Source: Sphingomonas sp. ID1715
GTDB lineage: Bacteria; Pseudomonadota; Alphaproteobacteria; Sphingomonadales; Sphingomonadaceae
Direction: 5' to 3'
DNA length: 64,000 bases
Assembly (NCBI RefSeq): GCF_013044515.1
Contig: NZ_JABEPR010000003.1
Location: 310,001-374,000 of the forward strand
A program made the position numbers and the translations under genes. Shown here piece after piece: positions 44,810 to 52,740 of the stretch; within the stretch, counting starts at the first letter, position 1; each line of letters starts with the position of its first letter. Under the pieces are notes generated by a model. It searched no databases, was not told the origin of the DNA, and saw only the letters and a program-made list of their open reading frames with translations.

Positions 44810-46246
44810 TCAGGCGCTAGCGATCCAATTGCCGTGAAAGCCGGGCGGCACCCGGTGAGGCACGCGGACGCTGGCCCGCGGCTCGCCTTCGAAATCCTGT
44901 GCATCGAGGATGACCAAGTCGGTCGTTTCGCCGGGGTAGTTGACGACGAGGCCGATCAGCCAGCCTTCGTCCTCGCCGGCCTCGGGGTGCGCCGGCACGA
45001 ACACGAACTCGCCCGGATAGCGGCCCTCGCCAAAGTCGTGGACCTGCCGCGTGCCGCTTTCCAGATCATGCTTGTACAGCTTGGTCGAGCCCAGGAATTG
45101 GTCGGCCCGGCCCTCCGGCAGCGCCATCGTATAGGCATAGCGATAGGTCTGGCCGAAGCGCCGCTCGTCGGGACGCGGGAACTCCTGCGGGCTCGCGTCC
45201 ACCACCCTGCGCTCGACGCGGTGCGCCGCCGGGTCGATGGTCCAGCGCTCGAAGCTGCTGGCGATGCTGTCCGGACCCTGGGTCGATCGGTCGAACATCG
45301 ACTCGTGCGCCACGACGTCGACCACCACTCGCCCTTCCGGCAGGTCATAGGCATTGCAGGGATGGAAGACGTAGCAGGGATCCACGTCGCACCAGATGAT
45401 GTCGTCCGCCGTTCCCTGCCGCGGCATCAGCCCCACGCGCGCGGGATGATCGGGGTTCCACGCATAGGGAAAGCTGTGCCCGGCGATCAGCTTCTTCATC
45501 GAAAAGGTGACCGGCAGGTCGAACACCAGCACATAGCGGGCTGTGATCGCGCAATCGTGGATGGAAGGTCCGTGCTGCACGGGGATCGGCTCGTCGCGCA
45601 CCACCTTGCCCTCGGCGGAGACCACGACATGGCGAACGCGACCCGGATCGGTGCTCTCGTAGCAGATGGCGTGGTTCTCGCCGGTCAGCGGATCGAAATG
45701 CGGGTGGGCCGTGAAGCTGCCCGTCAGCGTGCCGTCGAACGGATTATAGGCCTGCTCGTCCAGGCCGGCGCCAAGCTCGACCGGGTAGCTGCCCGCCTCG
45801 ACCAGCGCCCAGATGCGTCCGGCAATGCCGACGACGTTGGTGTTCACCGTATCGAAGCTGCCGTGGCGCGGTCCCGGTGCCGGCTCTACCCCGCGCAGCG
45901 CCGCCACCTGCTTCGAGCGGATCCAGCGATTGCGGTACCAGAGCGCACGACCGCCCTGCAGCGCCACGCCGTGCACCATGCCGTCGCCGGTGAACCAGTG
46001 ATGGCTGCGCGCGTCGGGGGCGATCGGATTCGGGCCGATGCGCAGATATTGTCCGTCCAGCGCCGGCGGGATGGTGCCGGTGACCGCCAGTTCGGTGATT
46101 GTCTCTTCCCCCGTCATCGGCGTGTGAATACCGGTCAGGAATGGATGATCGTCGACGGGCGGCAGCCGCTTGCGGTTGAAGTCGGCCAGCGCGGTCACGC
46201 CTTTGGTCACGGTCGAGCGGATCAGTGTTTCTACGGAGCTTGCCAC
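44810..46246 (-). CDS. Carotenoid oxygenase family protein
   Basis: A 478-residue RPE65/carotenoid cleavage dioxygenase with four Fe-ligand His in order: TAHPHFDP, SIHDCAITARYVLVFD, CYVFHPCNAYDLPEG and, at the end, PPGFHGNWIAS. HHWFTGDGMVHGVAL and RIGPNP are the conserved early blades. Such enzymes cleave carotenoids, stilbenes or lignin-derived compounds such as isoeugenol. The GTG at 46246 follows AGGAGAG; the upstream ATG (46288) would place codons over the operator. Divergent from the TetR gene and likely repressed by it. Confidence 0.9.
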   Translation of the reverse strand: MASSVETLIRSTVTKGVTALADFNRKRLPPVDDHPFLTGIHTPMTGEETITELAVTGTIPPALDGQYLRIGPNPIAPDARSHHWFTGDGMVHGVALQGGRALWYRNRWIRSKQVAALRGVEPAPGPRHGSFDTVNTNVVGIAGRIWALVEAGSYPVELGAGLDEQAYNPFDGTLTGSFTAHPHFDPLTGENHAICYESTDPGRVRHVVVSAEGKVVRDEPIPVQHGPSIHDCAITARYVLVFDLPVTFSMKKLIAGHSFPYAWNPDHPARVGLMPRQGTADDIIWCDVDPCYVFHPCNAYDLPEGRVVVDVVAHESMFDRSTQGPDSIASSFERWTIDPAAHRVERRVVDASPQEFPRPDERRFGQTYRYAYTMALPEGRADQFLGSTKLYKHDLESGTRQVHDFGEGRYPGEFVFVPAHPEAGEDEGWLIGLVVNYPGETTDLVILDAQDFEGEPRASVRVPHRVPPGFHGNWIASA

Positions 46247-46265
46247 GGCGACTCTCCTGCGACAG

Positions 46266-46310
46266 ATGTTGACGGCATCAACATACACCCAATGATAACA
46301 GTGTCAACAT
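46266..46310. promoter_or_regulatory. Twin TetR-type operators
   Basis: ATGTTGA-CGGCA-TCAACAT (46266-46284) is perfect; ATGATAA-CAGTG-TCAACAT (46292-46310) is the same 7-5-7 layout with two mismatches. Centres are 26 bp apart (about two and a half turns). The second ends in the TetR start codon (ATG 46309). Confidence 0.75.
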
Positions 46311-46893
46311 GACGAAAAGCAGCTACCATCACGGCGATCTCAGGCGCGCCTTGCTTGATGCGGGACTCGAGCTTCTGCAGACGCGGGAGGCTCATGACCT
46401 CTCCTTGCGAGAGGTCGCGCGCGCGGTCGGGGTCAGCGCCACGGCGGTCTATCGCCATTTCCCCGACAAAGACGCCTTGCTCGATGCGCTCGCGGCTGAA
46501 GGGCTCGGCCGTCTGGGCGCTGCGCAGTTCGAAGCGGCGCAGGCGGCGGGCGGCGGAGAGAAGGGCTTCGTCGCCACCGGCATCGCCTATGTCCGCTTCG
46601 CGCTCGCCAACCCGGCGCTGTTTCGCCTGACCTTCAGCGCCACTGCGGCGCGCAACATCCTCGCCCAACCGCCCGAGCATGTGCCGGATGCAATGGCGTT
46701 CCTGCGCCAGAATGCGCGACTAGCGGCCGAGCAGACCGGTCTCGACCCCCATGTGATCGCGGTGCGCGCCTGGTCGATCGCGCACGGCCTCGCGCTGCTG
46801 ATGCTCGAACGTCAGGTCGAGGCCGACGAGGATCTGATTGAAGCGGTGATCAGCGCGGAGGTTCTGAAGCCGCGTCCCTCAGCCAGTCGCTGA
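46309..46893 (+). CDS. TetR family regulator (WHG domain type)
   Basis: A 194-residue repressor. HTH: LSLREVARAVGVSATAVYRHFPDKDALLDAL (about residues 33-63). The C-terminal ligand domain has ALANPALFRLTFS and AWSIAHGLALLML, containing the W-x-x-x-HG motif of the TetR_C_33 group. Divergent from the carotenoid oxygenase gene, with paired operators between. Ligand probably the oxygenase substrate or product (inference). Overlaps the 3' end of the convergent LysR gene by 44 bp. Confidence 0.9.
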   Translation: MTKSSYHHGDLRRALLDAGLELLQTREAHDLSLREVARAVGVSATAVYRHFPDKDALLDALAAEGLGRLGAAQFEAAQAAGGGEKGFVATGIAYVRFALANPALFRLTFSATAARNILAQPPEHVPDAMAFLRQNARLAAEQTGLDPHVIAVRAWSIAHGLALLMLERQVEADEDLIEAVISAEVLKPRPSASR

Positions 46894-47725
46894 ACGTCGT
46901 CATTTCGGGCGTCGGCGTCCGCGACTTGAGGTAAGTCAGCCAATAGCTGCCGATATCGGCTTCGATATCGAAGGGGCGGACGAGCCGTCCCAAATCCAGT
47001 TCGCGCGCGAACATCGATGCGGGCGCCAGCGCGACACCAAGCCCCTCGAGCGCCGCATCGACCATCAGCCGCGAGGAATCGAACACGGGTCCGCGCAGCA
47101 CCGGCGCCTGCAGACCGGCCGCGGCGAACCAGCGCGTCCAATCGTCGGCGCGATAGGACCGGAACAAAGTGCACGAGAGCAGGTCGGCGGGCTGGTTCAG
47201 TCTCTCCAACAATGCCGCGGCGCAGAGCGGCGTGACCGGAGCCGCCATGATCGGGTCGGCGGTGGTGCCGTGCCAGGCGCCGTCGCCGAAGCGGATCGCC
47301 AGATCCAGCCCTTCCTCTGCCAGGTCGACACGGTTGTTGTTGGTCGAAAGCCGCAGGTCGATATCGGGATGGACAGCACGAAAGCTGTCGAGGCGCGGCA
47401 GCAGCCAGCCGACCGCGAAGGTGCCGACCACCCCGACGCTCAGCACCGCGCGCGAGCTGCCGGTCAGGCGCTCGATCACTGCCGCGACCTCGTCGAGCGA
47501 CCGGCTGAGCACCGGCAGCAAGGCGCGGCCCTCGTCGGTGAGCGCGAGCCCGCGCGGCAGCCGGTGGAACAACGCCAGGCCGAGCCGCTCTTCCAGCGCC
47601 TTGACCTGGTGGCTGAGCGCGGCCGGAGTCACGCGCAGCTCGATCGACGCATTGGTGAAGCTCAGATGCCGCGCCGCTGCCTCGAAGGCGCGGAGATTGT
47701 TGAGCGGCAGATAGGGTCGGATCAT
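46850..47725 (-). CDS. LysR-family regulator, GcvA/AmpR group
   Basis: A 291-residue protein. MIRPYLPLNNLRAFEAAARHLSFTNASIELRVTPAALSHQVKALEE is the HTH of the AmpR/GcvA branch, described in part; the effector domain has GVVGTFAVGWLLPRL and EEGLDLAIRFGDGAWHG. AmpR-type regulators control beta-lactamases in response to muropeptides. Here the gene is downstream of, and ATGA-coupled to, the metallo-beta-lactamase gene, not divergent as in classical ampR-ampC. Confidence 0.9.
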   Translation of the reverse strand: MIRPYLPLNNLRAFEAAARHLSFTNASIELRVTPAALSHQVKALEERLGLALFHRLPRGLALTDEGRALLPVLSRSLDEVAAVIERLTGSSRAVLSVGVVGTFAVGWLLPRLDSFRAVHPDIDLRLSTNNNRVDLAEEGLDLAIRFGDGAWHGTTADPIMAAPVTPLCAAALLERLNQPADLLSCTLFRSYRADDWTRWFAAAGLQAPVLRGPVFDSSRLMVDAALEGLGVALAPASMFARELDLGRLVRPFDIEADIGSYWLTYLKSRTPTPEMTTFSDWLRDAASEPPR

Positions 47726-48561
47726 TCGGTCGTCGCCGTCTCCTTGGCCGCCTGGACGCGGAGCCTCGCCTCCGACCTGCTCAGGAATGCGCGACAGCCC
47801 TGTGGGTCGAAGAACGGGTTCGGCTTGCCCGGCTCCATCTGCGCGCGCTTTTCGGCCATGCCGTAATAGGAGGCATGGGCACCCAGGAACAGATCGCATG
47901 GCAGGGACCGCCAGGTCTCGAAGGAGCGGCGGAAATCCTCCATGATCCATGGATAGGCACGGTTGTCGGTCAGGCGATAGCCCGGCGCGCTCGCTCCGCA
48001 GATGAACAGCGCCTGCCGCACGTGGCCATCGGCCCGCACCGGCAACGTCCAGCTGGTGCAACCGCGCGTGTGTCCCGGCGTCAGGCGTGCCGTCATGCGG
48101 ATGCGGCCGAGCGACAGCACTGCCTTGTCGCGCAGCAGCCCGTCAGCCTTGACCGGCGGGTAGGTCAGCCGGTCGCCGAACGCGAAGTCACCAGTGCCGC
48201 CCCGCTCCAGCAGCGCCGCATCCGGGGCGGAGGCGAGCAGCTTCGCGCCGGTTGCCCGCTTCAGCTCGGCCAGCCCCCCGGCATGATCGCGATGCGCCTG
48301 GCTGTTGATCAGGTAGCGAACGTGCTTCGGATCGAAACCGAGCTGCCGGATGCTGTCGAGGATCAGGGGCGCGCTCTGCGGCAGGCCTCCGTCCAGCAGG
48401 ATCATGCCGGCCGGATCGACGACCAGATAGGCGGCAAGATCGGCGGTGCCGACATAATAGAGATTGTCCGCGATCCGGAACGGCGCGACGGGCGCGTTCC
48501 AGGCGCGCTCCTCCTCGCTGAGCGCGACGGGAGCAGCGGCGAGCAGCAGGGCGGCAAGCAT
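47722..48561 (-). CDS. Subclass B3 metallo-beta-lactamase, Gln variant in first zinc site
   Basis: A 279-residue protein with signal peptide (ends ALS/EE near residue 16). MBL fold motifs: INSQAHRDHAGG (Gln88, His90, Asp92, His93), TPGHTRGC (His164), ASAPGYRL (Ser at the B3 221-type position) and FLGAHASYYGMAEK (His229). Position 116 in B3 numbering is Gln instead of His, as in GOB enzymes. ASAPGYRL and YYGM(A)EKR are diagnostic of B3. It likely hydrolyses beta-lactams, though substrate range is untested. Stop overlaps the LysR start and its start overlaps the cupin gene stop. Confidence 0.88.
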   Translation of the reverse strand: MLAALLLAAAPVALSEEERAWNAPVAPFRIADNLYYVGTADLAAYLVVDPAGMILLDGGLPQSAPLILDSIRQLGFDPKHVRYLINSQAHRDHAGGLAELKRATGAKLLASAPDAALLERGGTGDFAFGDRLTYPPVKADGLLRDKAVLSLGRIRMTARLTPGHTRGCTSWTLPVRADGHVRQALFICGASAPGYRLTDNRAYPWIMEDFRRSFETWRSLPCDLFLGAHASYYGMAEKRAQMEPGKPNPFFDPQGCRAFLSRSEARLRVQAAKETATTE

Positions 48562-49304
48562 CAGCGCACCGCCGTGTAGAAGCGCGCCGATTCTTCGAAG
48601 TCGATGATCGGCGCGCGGATGATCCCGTCGGCGAGCCGCTCGCCGCGGAGCGGATCGACGGCCTTGATGTCGTAATCGGGAGCGCCCGGATCGAGGCCGG
48701 AAATCACCACGTCGAAGGTGGTGGCGGGGCCGCTCTGCGGCACGAACCAGTGAATATTGTCGCGCTCCGAACACATGGTCGAGACTTGCCCGGCGCTCGC
48801 CACATAGTCGCGCGTCGGGCGGAGCAGCATCGCACCGTCTTCGTCGCCGACGCGGTCGAAGTTGCGGATGCGGACGGCGCCTTTGACGACCATATGCGCG
48901 GAGACCATGTGCCGGTGGCCATGCGGCGTGATCACATTGTGCGGCGCGAAGTCGAACAGGGCGACACCATAGGACAGTTGCCGCGGCTGCCCGTCATCGT
49001 CGAGGAACCGCACCACGCGCTTCGCCGGATCATTGGCCGATCCCTTGCCGCCGGGCATCATCCTCGACCGGGCGATCACAGCTGCCAGTTCGTCAGGGTC
49101 GACCGTATGCGCCAGCCGCTCCACACCCAAGCTCCAATCGGAGCCGGCGATGCGGCCCGCGGCGAGATCCTCGGCAAGCGCCTGCTGCTCGTCGATCCAC
49201 CGCCCGATGCTGCCGGTCGCGGCGCGCGCTTCTCCCACCAGCGCGTAGACGGCAAAGCTCGACAGGATCGAAGCCAGTCCTTCGCGTCGCGTCAGCGGGT
49301 TCAT
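48561..49304 (-). CDS. Cupin-like exported protein
   Basis: A 247-residue protein. MNPLTRREGLASILSSFAVYALVGEARA, quoted only as a signal region, has a TRREG twin-Arg motif, suggesting Tat export. APHNVITPHGHRHMVSAHMVVKGAVRIRNFDRV carries the His cluster (HGHRHM, H) of a cupin, and RDNIHWFVPQSG a second His. Predicted metal-binding beta-barrel of unknown activity; I cannot name the enzyme. Ends TGATG with the beta-lactamase start, so it heads the operon. GAAGGAGA upstream of ATG 49304. Confidence 0.72.
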   Translation of the reverse strand: MNPLTRREGLASILSSFAVYALVGEARAATGSIGRWIDEQQALAEDLAAGRIAGSDWSLGVERLAHTVDPDELAAVIARSRMMPGGKGSANDPAKRVVRFLDDDGQPRQLSYGVALFDFAPHNVITPHGHRHMVSAHMVVKGAVRIRNFDRVGDEDGAMLLRPTRDYVASAGQVSTMCSERDNIHWFVPQSGPATTFDVVISGLDPGAPDYDIKAVDPLRGERLADGIIRAPIIDFEESARFYTAVR

Positions 49305-49377
49305 CGCTTGTCTCCTTCGCCGCACAGTCTCGGCGAGGGCAGGCGGCCAGGCAAATGAGAAAAGCTCAGCGCAGCTT

Positions 49378-50319
49378 TTAGTGCGCGGCCTCCTTGTGTG
49401 GGATCAGATGCAGCACGCCGACGACGATGCCGCCGACCACCAGCCCAATGATGCCCGAGCCGATCGCGGTCACCAGCCACTCCACCAGTCCCTGCGCAAC
49501 GGGAACGGCATGGCCCGCGCGCGCGGCGATCTCATGCAAGGCATGGGGCAGTGCCTCTAGCCCGAACTCCTCGAGGCCATGCACGATGATGCCGCCGCCG
49601 ACCCAGATCATCGCCGCGACACCGACCACCGACAGGAAGTTCATCAGGATCGGCATGGCTTTCACCAGGCCTCGGCCCAGCGCCCGCATCGCGCCCATCC
49701 TGCCCTTGGAAAGGTGCAGGCCGATATCGTCCATCTTCACGATCAGGCCGACGGCGCCATAAACCGCGACCGTGATGCCGACGCCGACCAGCGCCAGCGC
49801 GGCGCCTTGTGTGACGAGCGGCTGGTCCGAGACTTGGGCGAGCGCGATCGCCATGATCTCCGCCGACAGGATGAAGTCGGTGCGCACCGCGCCCGAGACC
49901 ATCTGCTTTTCGAGCTCGCTCGATTCGGTGCAGAGCGGATCGTCGACATCGCCGCCGCCATCGCCGCGCACCGCCCCGATCAATTTCTCCACGCCTTCGA
50001 AGCACAGATAGGTACCGCCGAGCATCAGCAGCGGCGTGATCGCCCATGGCAGGAACGCGGTCAGCAGCAGCGCGGCGGGCAGCAGGATGATCAGCTTGTT
50101 GAACAGCGAGCCCTTGGCGATCCGCGCGATAATCGGCAGCTCGCGATCGGGCGTGAAGCCATGGACGTAGCGCGGCGTCACCGCGGTGTCGTCGACGACG
50201 ACGCCAGCGGCCTTGATCCCCGCCTTGCCGGCCGCCGCGCCGACATCGTCGATCGAGGCGGCCGCGATCTTGGTGATGGTCGCGACATCGTCGAGCAGGG
50301 CAAACAGACCGGATGCCAT
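49378..50319 (-). CDS. DUF808 inner-membrane protein (YedI-like)
   Basis: A 313-residue protein. [52 protein letters not shown] is the DUF808 opening, described in part, followed by LPIIARIAKGSLFNKLIILLPAALLLTAFLPWA and several further spans. No function established in the family. Starts in TGATG overlap with the fhs stop, so fhs and this gene are translationally linked. Confidence 0.88.
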   Translation of the reverse strand: MASGLFALLDDVATITKIAAASIDDVGAAAGKAGIKAAGVVVDDTAVTPRYVHGFTPDRELPIIARIAKGSLFNKLIILLPAALLLTAFLPWAITPLLMLGGTYLCFEGVEKLIGAVRGDGGGDVDDPLCTESSELEKQMVSGAVRTDFILSAEIMAIALAQVSDQPLVTQGAALALVGVGITVAVYGAVGLIVKMDDIGLHLSKGRMGAMRALGRGLVKAMPILMNFLSVVGVAAMIWVGGGIIVHGLEEFGLEALPHALHEIAARAGHAVPVAQGLVEWLVTAIGSGIIGLVVGGIVVGVLHLIPHKEAAH

Positions 50320-51983
50320 CAGAACAGCCCTTCCACGCGGCCATCGGCATCGAGGTGGATATGCTCGGCGGCTGGATGGCGCGGCAGGCCCGGCATGGTC
50401 ATGATCTCTCCACAAATCGCGACGACGAACCCGGCGCCGGCGGCCAGCCGCACTTCCCGCACCGGCAGCACATGGCCAGTCGGCGCGCCGAGCAGGTGCG
50501 GGTCGGCGGAAAAGCTGTAGGCGGTCTTCGCGATGCAGACGGGAAGGTCGCCAAAGCCTGCCGTTTCCCAGCGCTTCAGCTGCGCCACTACGGACGGCTC
50601 CGCGACGACATCCTGGGCCCGATAGATCCGTGTCGCGACGGTCCTGATCTTCTCAAGCAGCGGTAGGTGGCTTTGGTAGAGCGGCGCGAACTGGGCTGCA
50701 CCCTTGTCCGCGAGATCGGCGACCGCCTCCGCCAGCTCTGCCGCGCCGGCTCCGCCTTCGGCCCAGTGTCGGCAAAGAAAGGCATTCACGCCCTGGGCCG
50801 CGGCGGCATCGCGGATAACTTCAATCTCGGCGTCCGAGTCGGTGCCGAAGTGGTTGATGGCGACGACCAGGGGGACGCCGAACGCGTGCACATTCTCGAT
50901 GTGCCGCACCAGATTGGCCGCGCCGGCGCGCACCGCAGCGACGTTCTCCTGCGCCAGATCGGCCTTGGCGACGCCGCCGTTCATCTTGAGCGCGCGTACC
51001 GTCGCCACGATCACCGCCGCGTCCGGCGCAAGTCGGGCCTGGCGACACTTGATGTTCATGAACTTCTCGGCGCCGAGATCCGCGCCGAAGCCCGCTTCGG
51101 TCACCACATAGTCGCTGAGCGCCAGCGCCGCGCGCGTCGCGATCACGGAGTTGCAGCCATGGGCGATGTTCGCGAACGGCCCGCCGTGGAGCAGCGCCGG
51201 CGTGCCCTCCAGCGACTGGACGAGGTTGGGCTTGATCGCCTCGGCGAGCAACGCGGCCATCGCCCCGTCCGCCTTCAGGTCGTGGGCGGTGACCGGCTGC
51301 TGGTCTCGGGTATAGGCGACAATGATGCGCCCGAGCCGCTGCCGCATGTCGTCCGCATCGCTGGCCAGGCACAGGATCGCCATCACTTCCGACGCGACCG
51401 TGATGTCGAAGCCGGACTCCCGCGGATAGCCGTTGCCGGCCCCGCCGAGCGACTGAACGATCTGGCGCAGCGCGCGATCGTTCATGTCCATCACGCGCCG
51501 CCACACCACGCGCCGCACGTCGATGCCGAGCGCGTTGCCCCAATAGATGTGGTTGTCGATCATCGCCGCGAGCAGGTTGTGCGCCGAGGTGATCGCGTGG
51601 AAATCGTCGGTGAAATGGAGGTTGATGTCGTCCATCGGCGCGACCTGCGCATGGCCGCCGCCCGTCGCCCCGCCCTTCATCCCGAAACAGGGGCCGAGCG
51701 ACGGCTCGCGCAGGCAAAGGGCCGTCTTCCGGCCGGAGCGGTTCAGGGCATCGGCCAGCCCCACCGAGGTCGTCGTCTTGCCCTCGCCGGCGGGGGTCGG
51801 ATTGATGGCGGTGACGAGGATCAGCTTGCCGCGCGGCTCCCGCGGCAGTGCATTCAGGTCGAGCTTCGCCTTGAACCTGCCATAGGGTTCGACCGCATCG
51901 GCCGCGACCCCTAGGCGGTCGGCGATGCTGCCGATTGGCTGAAGCTGCGCCGCCCGCGCGATCGCAATGTCCGACATCTGCAT
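50319..51983 (-). CDS. fhs: Formate--tetrahydrofolate ligase
   Basis: A 554-residue enzyme. P-loop [21 protein letters not shown] near residue 62; [37 protein letters not shown] and [18 protein letters not shown] are standard FTHFS motifs (quoted in parts). Makes 10-formyl-THF from formate and ATP. Two adjacent start ATGs (51983, 51977); no strong ribosome site. Downstream of rbfA, same strand, 43 bp apart. Confidence 0.95.
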   Translation of the reverse strand: MQMSDIAIARAAQLQPIGSIADRLGVAADAVEPYGRFKAKLDLNALPREPRGKLILVTAINPTPAGEGKTTTSVGLADALNRSGRKTALCLREPSLGPCFGMKGGATGGGHAQVAPMDDINLHFTDDFHAITSAHNLLAAMIDNHIYWGNALGIDVRRVVWRRVMDMNDRALRQIVQSLGGAGNGYPRESGFDITVASEVMAILCLASDADDMRQRLGRIIVAYTRDQQPVTAHDLKADGAMAALLAEAIKPNLVQSLEGTPALLHGGPFANIAHGCNSVIATRAALALSDYVVTEAGFGADLGAEKFMNIKCRQARLAPDAAVIVATVRALKMNGGVAKADLAQENVAAVRAGAANLVRHIENVHAFGVPLVVAINHFGTDSDAEIEVIRDAAAAQGVNAFLCRHWAEGGAGAAELAEAVADLADKGAAQFAPLYQSHLPLLEKIRTVATRIYRAQDVVAEPSVVAQLKRWETAGFGDLPVCIAKTAYSFSADPHLLGAPTGHVLPVREVRLAAGAGFVVAICGEIMTMPGLPRHPAAEHIHLDADGRVEGLF

Positions 51984-52025
51984 GAAAGGCGGGTTAGCGG
52001 CTCCGCCCCAAAAGAAAAGCGGAGG

Positions 52026-52424
52026 CTATTCCTCGCCGGTCTCGAGATCGCGCGCGACTTCGGGGCGGCGCAGGATCGCGTCGATATGGCTCGCCTCGTC
52101 GAAGCTCTCGTCCGCCAGGAACTTGAGCTGGGCGGAGAATTTCAGGTTCACCCGCTTCGCGACTTCGCCGCGCAGATATTTGACGTTGCGCTTGAGTGCG
52201 GCGAGCACTTCGCCTTCGTCGGCGCCCAGCAGCGGTTTCACGAATACCGTCGCGTGGCGCAGGTCCGGCGACATCCGCACCTCGGTCACCGACACGCTAT
52301 GCGACGCCAGCACCGGATCATGCACCTCGCCGCGCATCAGCACGTCGCTGAGCACATGCCGCACCTGCTCGCCGACACGGAGCAGGCGAACGGATCGAGT
52401 TTCGGGGGTGGTGTGAGCGGGCAT
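52026..52424 (-). CDS. rbfA: Ribosome-binding factor A
   Basis: A 132-residue protein: [44 protein letters not shown] and [32 protein letters not shown] are RbfA KH-domain motifs (in parts). Binds the 30S subunit during late 16S maturation and cold growth. Last gene of the rimP-nusA-ylxR-infB-rbfA operon. The truB gene that often follows is not here; fhs follows instead. Start at 52424; the longer reading to 52487 runs into the hairpin region. Confidence 0.94.
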   Translation of the reverse strand: MPAHTTPETRSVRLLRVGEQVRHVLSDVLMRGEVHDPVLASHSVSVTEVRMSPDLRHATVFVKPLLGADEGEVLAALKRNVKYLRGEVAKRVNLKFSAQLKFLADESFDEASHIDAILRRPEVARDLETGEE

Positions 52425-52499
52425 GCGAACCTTGAACAAATGGCCATGTTTTGCTATGTGCACTGTGTCACGATGTTGCTCTCTCAAGCATCATCTCCT

Positions 52500-52565
52500 G
52501 AGCCCGGGCGTTGCAGCGTCCGGGCTCAAATCGTTTAGGAGCCCGGCGTTGCAGCGCCGAGCTCC
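52500..52565 (-). repeat. Tandem near-identical hairpins with TTGCAG loop
   Basis: 52500-52527: GAGCCCGGGCG-TTGCAG-CGTCCGGGCTC. 52538-52565: GGAGCCCGGCG-TTGCAG-CGCCGAGCTCC. Stems of about 11 bp each, same 6-nt loop, AAATCGTTTA spacer between. Lies between the 33-codon ORF and rbfA in the operon. Confidence 0.8.
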
Positions 52566-52570
52566 CCTGG

Positions 52571-52672
52571 TTACCTGCGCACGAGCTTGATCAGCTCGAC
52601 CACAAGCGCGATCAAAGCAACGACAAACGTCATTGCCGCGATCACCAGTGTCACAATGTCATTTTCTCTCAA
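52571..52672 (-). CDS. 33-residue hydrophobic peptide (putative holin-like/type I toxin-like), TTG start
   Basis: Below usual length cut-offs. Reads MRENDIVTLVIAAMTFVV then ALIALVVELIKLVRR: a short charged N-terminus, one continuous hydrophobic span of about 21 residues, and a basic tail (KLVRR). This matches the shape of Hol_Tox/TxpA-like peptides of Firmicutes, but I do not claim homology. The TTG lies 8 nt from GGAGG, the 3' arm of a strong hairpin. A 5-codon ATG minicistron (52676-52659) overlaps the start, and internal GTG at 52654 is another possible start. No bacteriocin or immunity gene nearby. Confidence 0.5.
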   Translation of the reverse strand: MRENDIVTLVIAAMTFVVALIALVVELIKLVRR

Positions 52673-52675
52673 TCA

Positions 52676-52721
52676 TATCACCTCCTTTGGACGCGCAGTG
52701 GCGCGCCCGCTGGAGGTGATA
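52676..52721 (-). promoter_or_regulatory. Hairpin sequestering the Shine-Dalgarno of the 33-codon ORF
   Basis: On the coding (minus) transcript, TATCACCTCC pairs perfectly over 10 bp with GGAGGTGATA; the inner part adds a GCGC stem with a CACT loop. The 5' arm is the 16S rRNA 3'-end sequence, the 3' arm the full complementary Shine-Dalgarno. Begins 20 nt after the infB stop. Confidence 0.8.
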
Positions 52722-52740
52722 GACCAGATCCTTGCTGTTG

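Noticed and set aside
47722-48561. Acquired antibiotic-resistance cassette
   Set aside because: No integron, IS or composition shift around the B3 gene; it looks like an intrinsic chromosomal operon.
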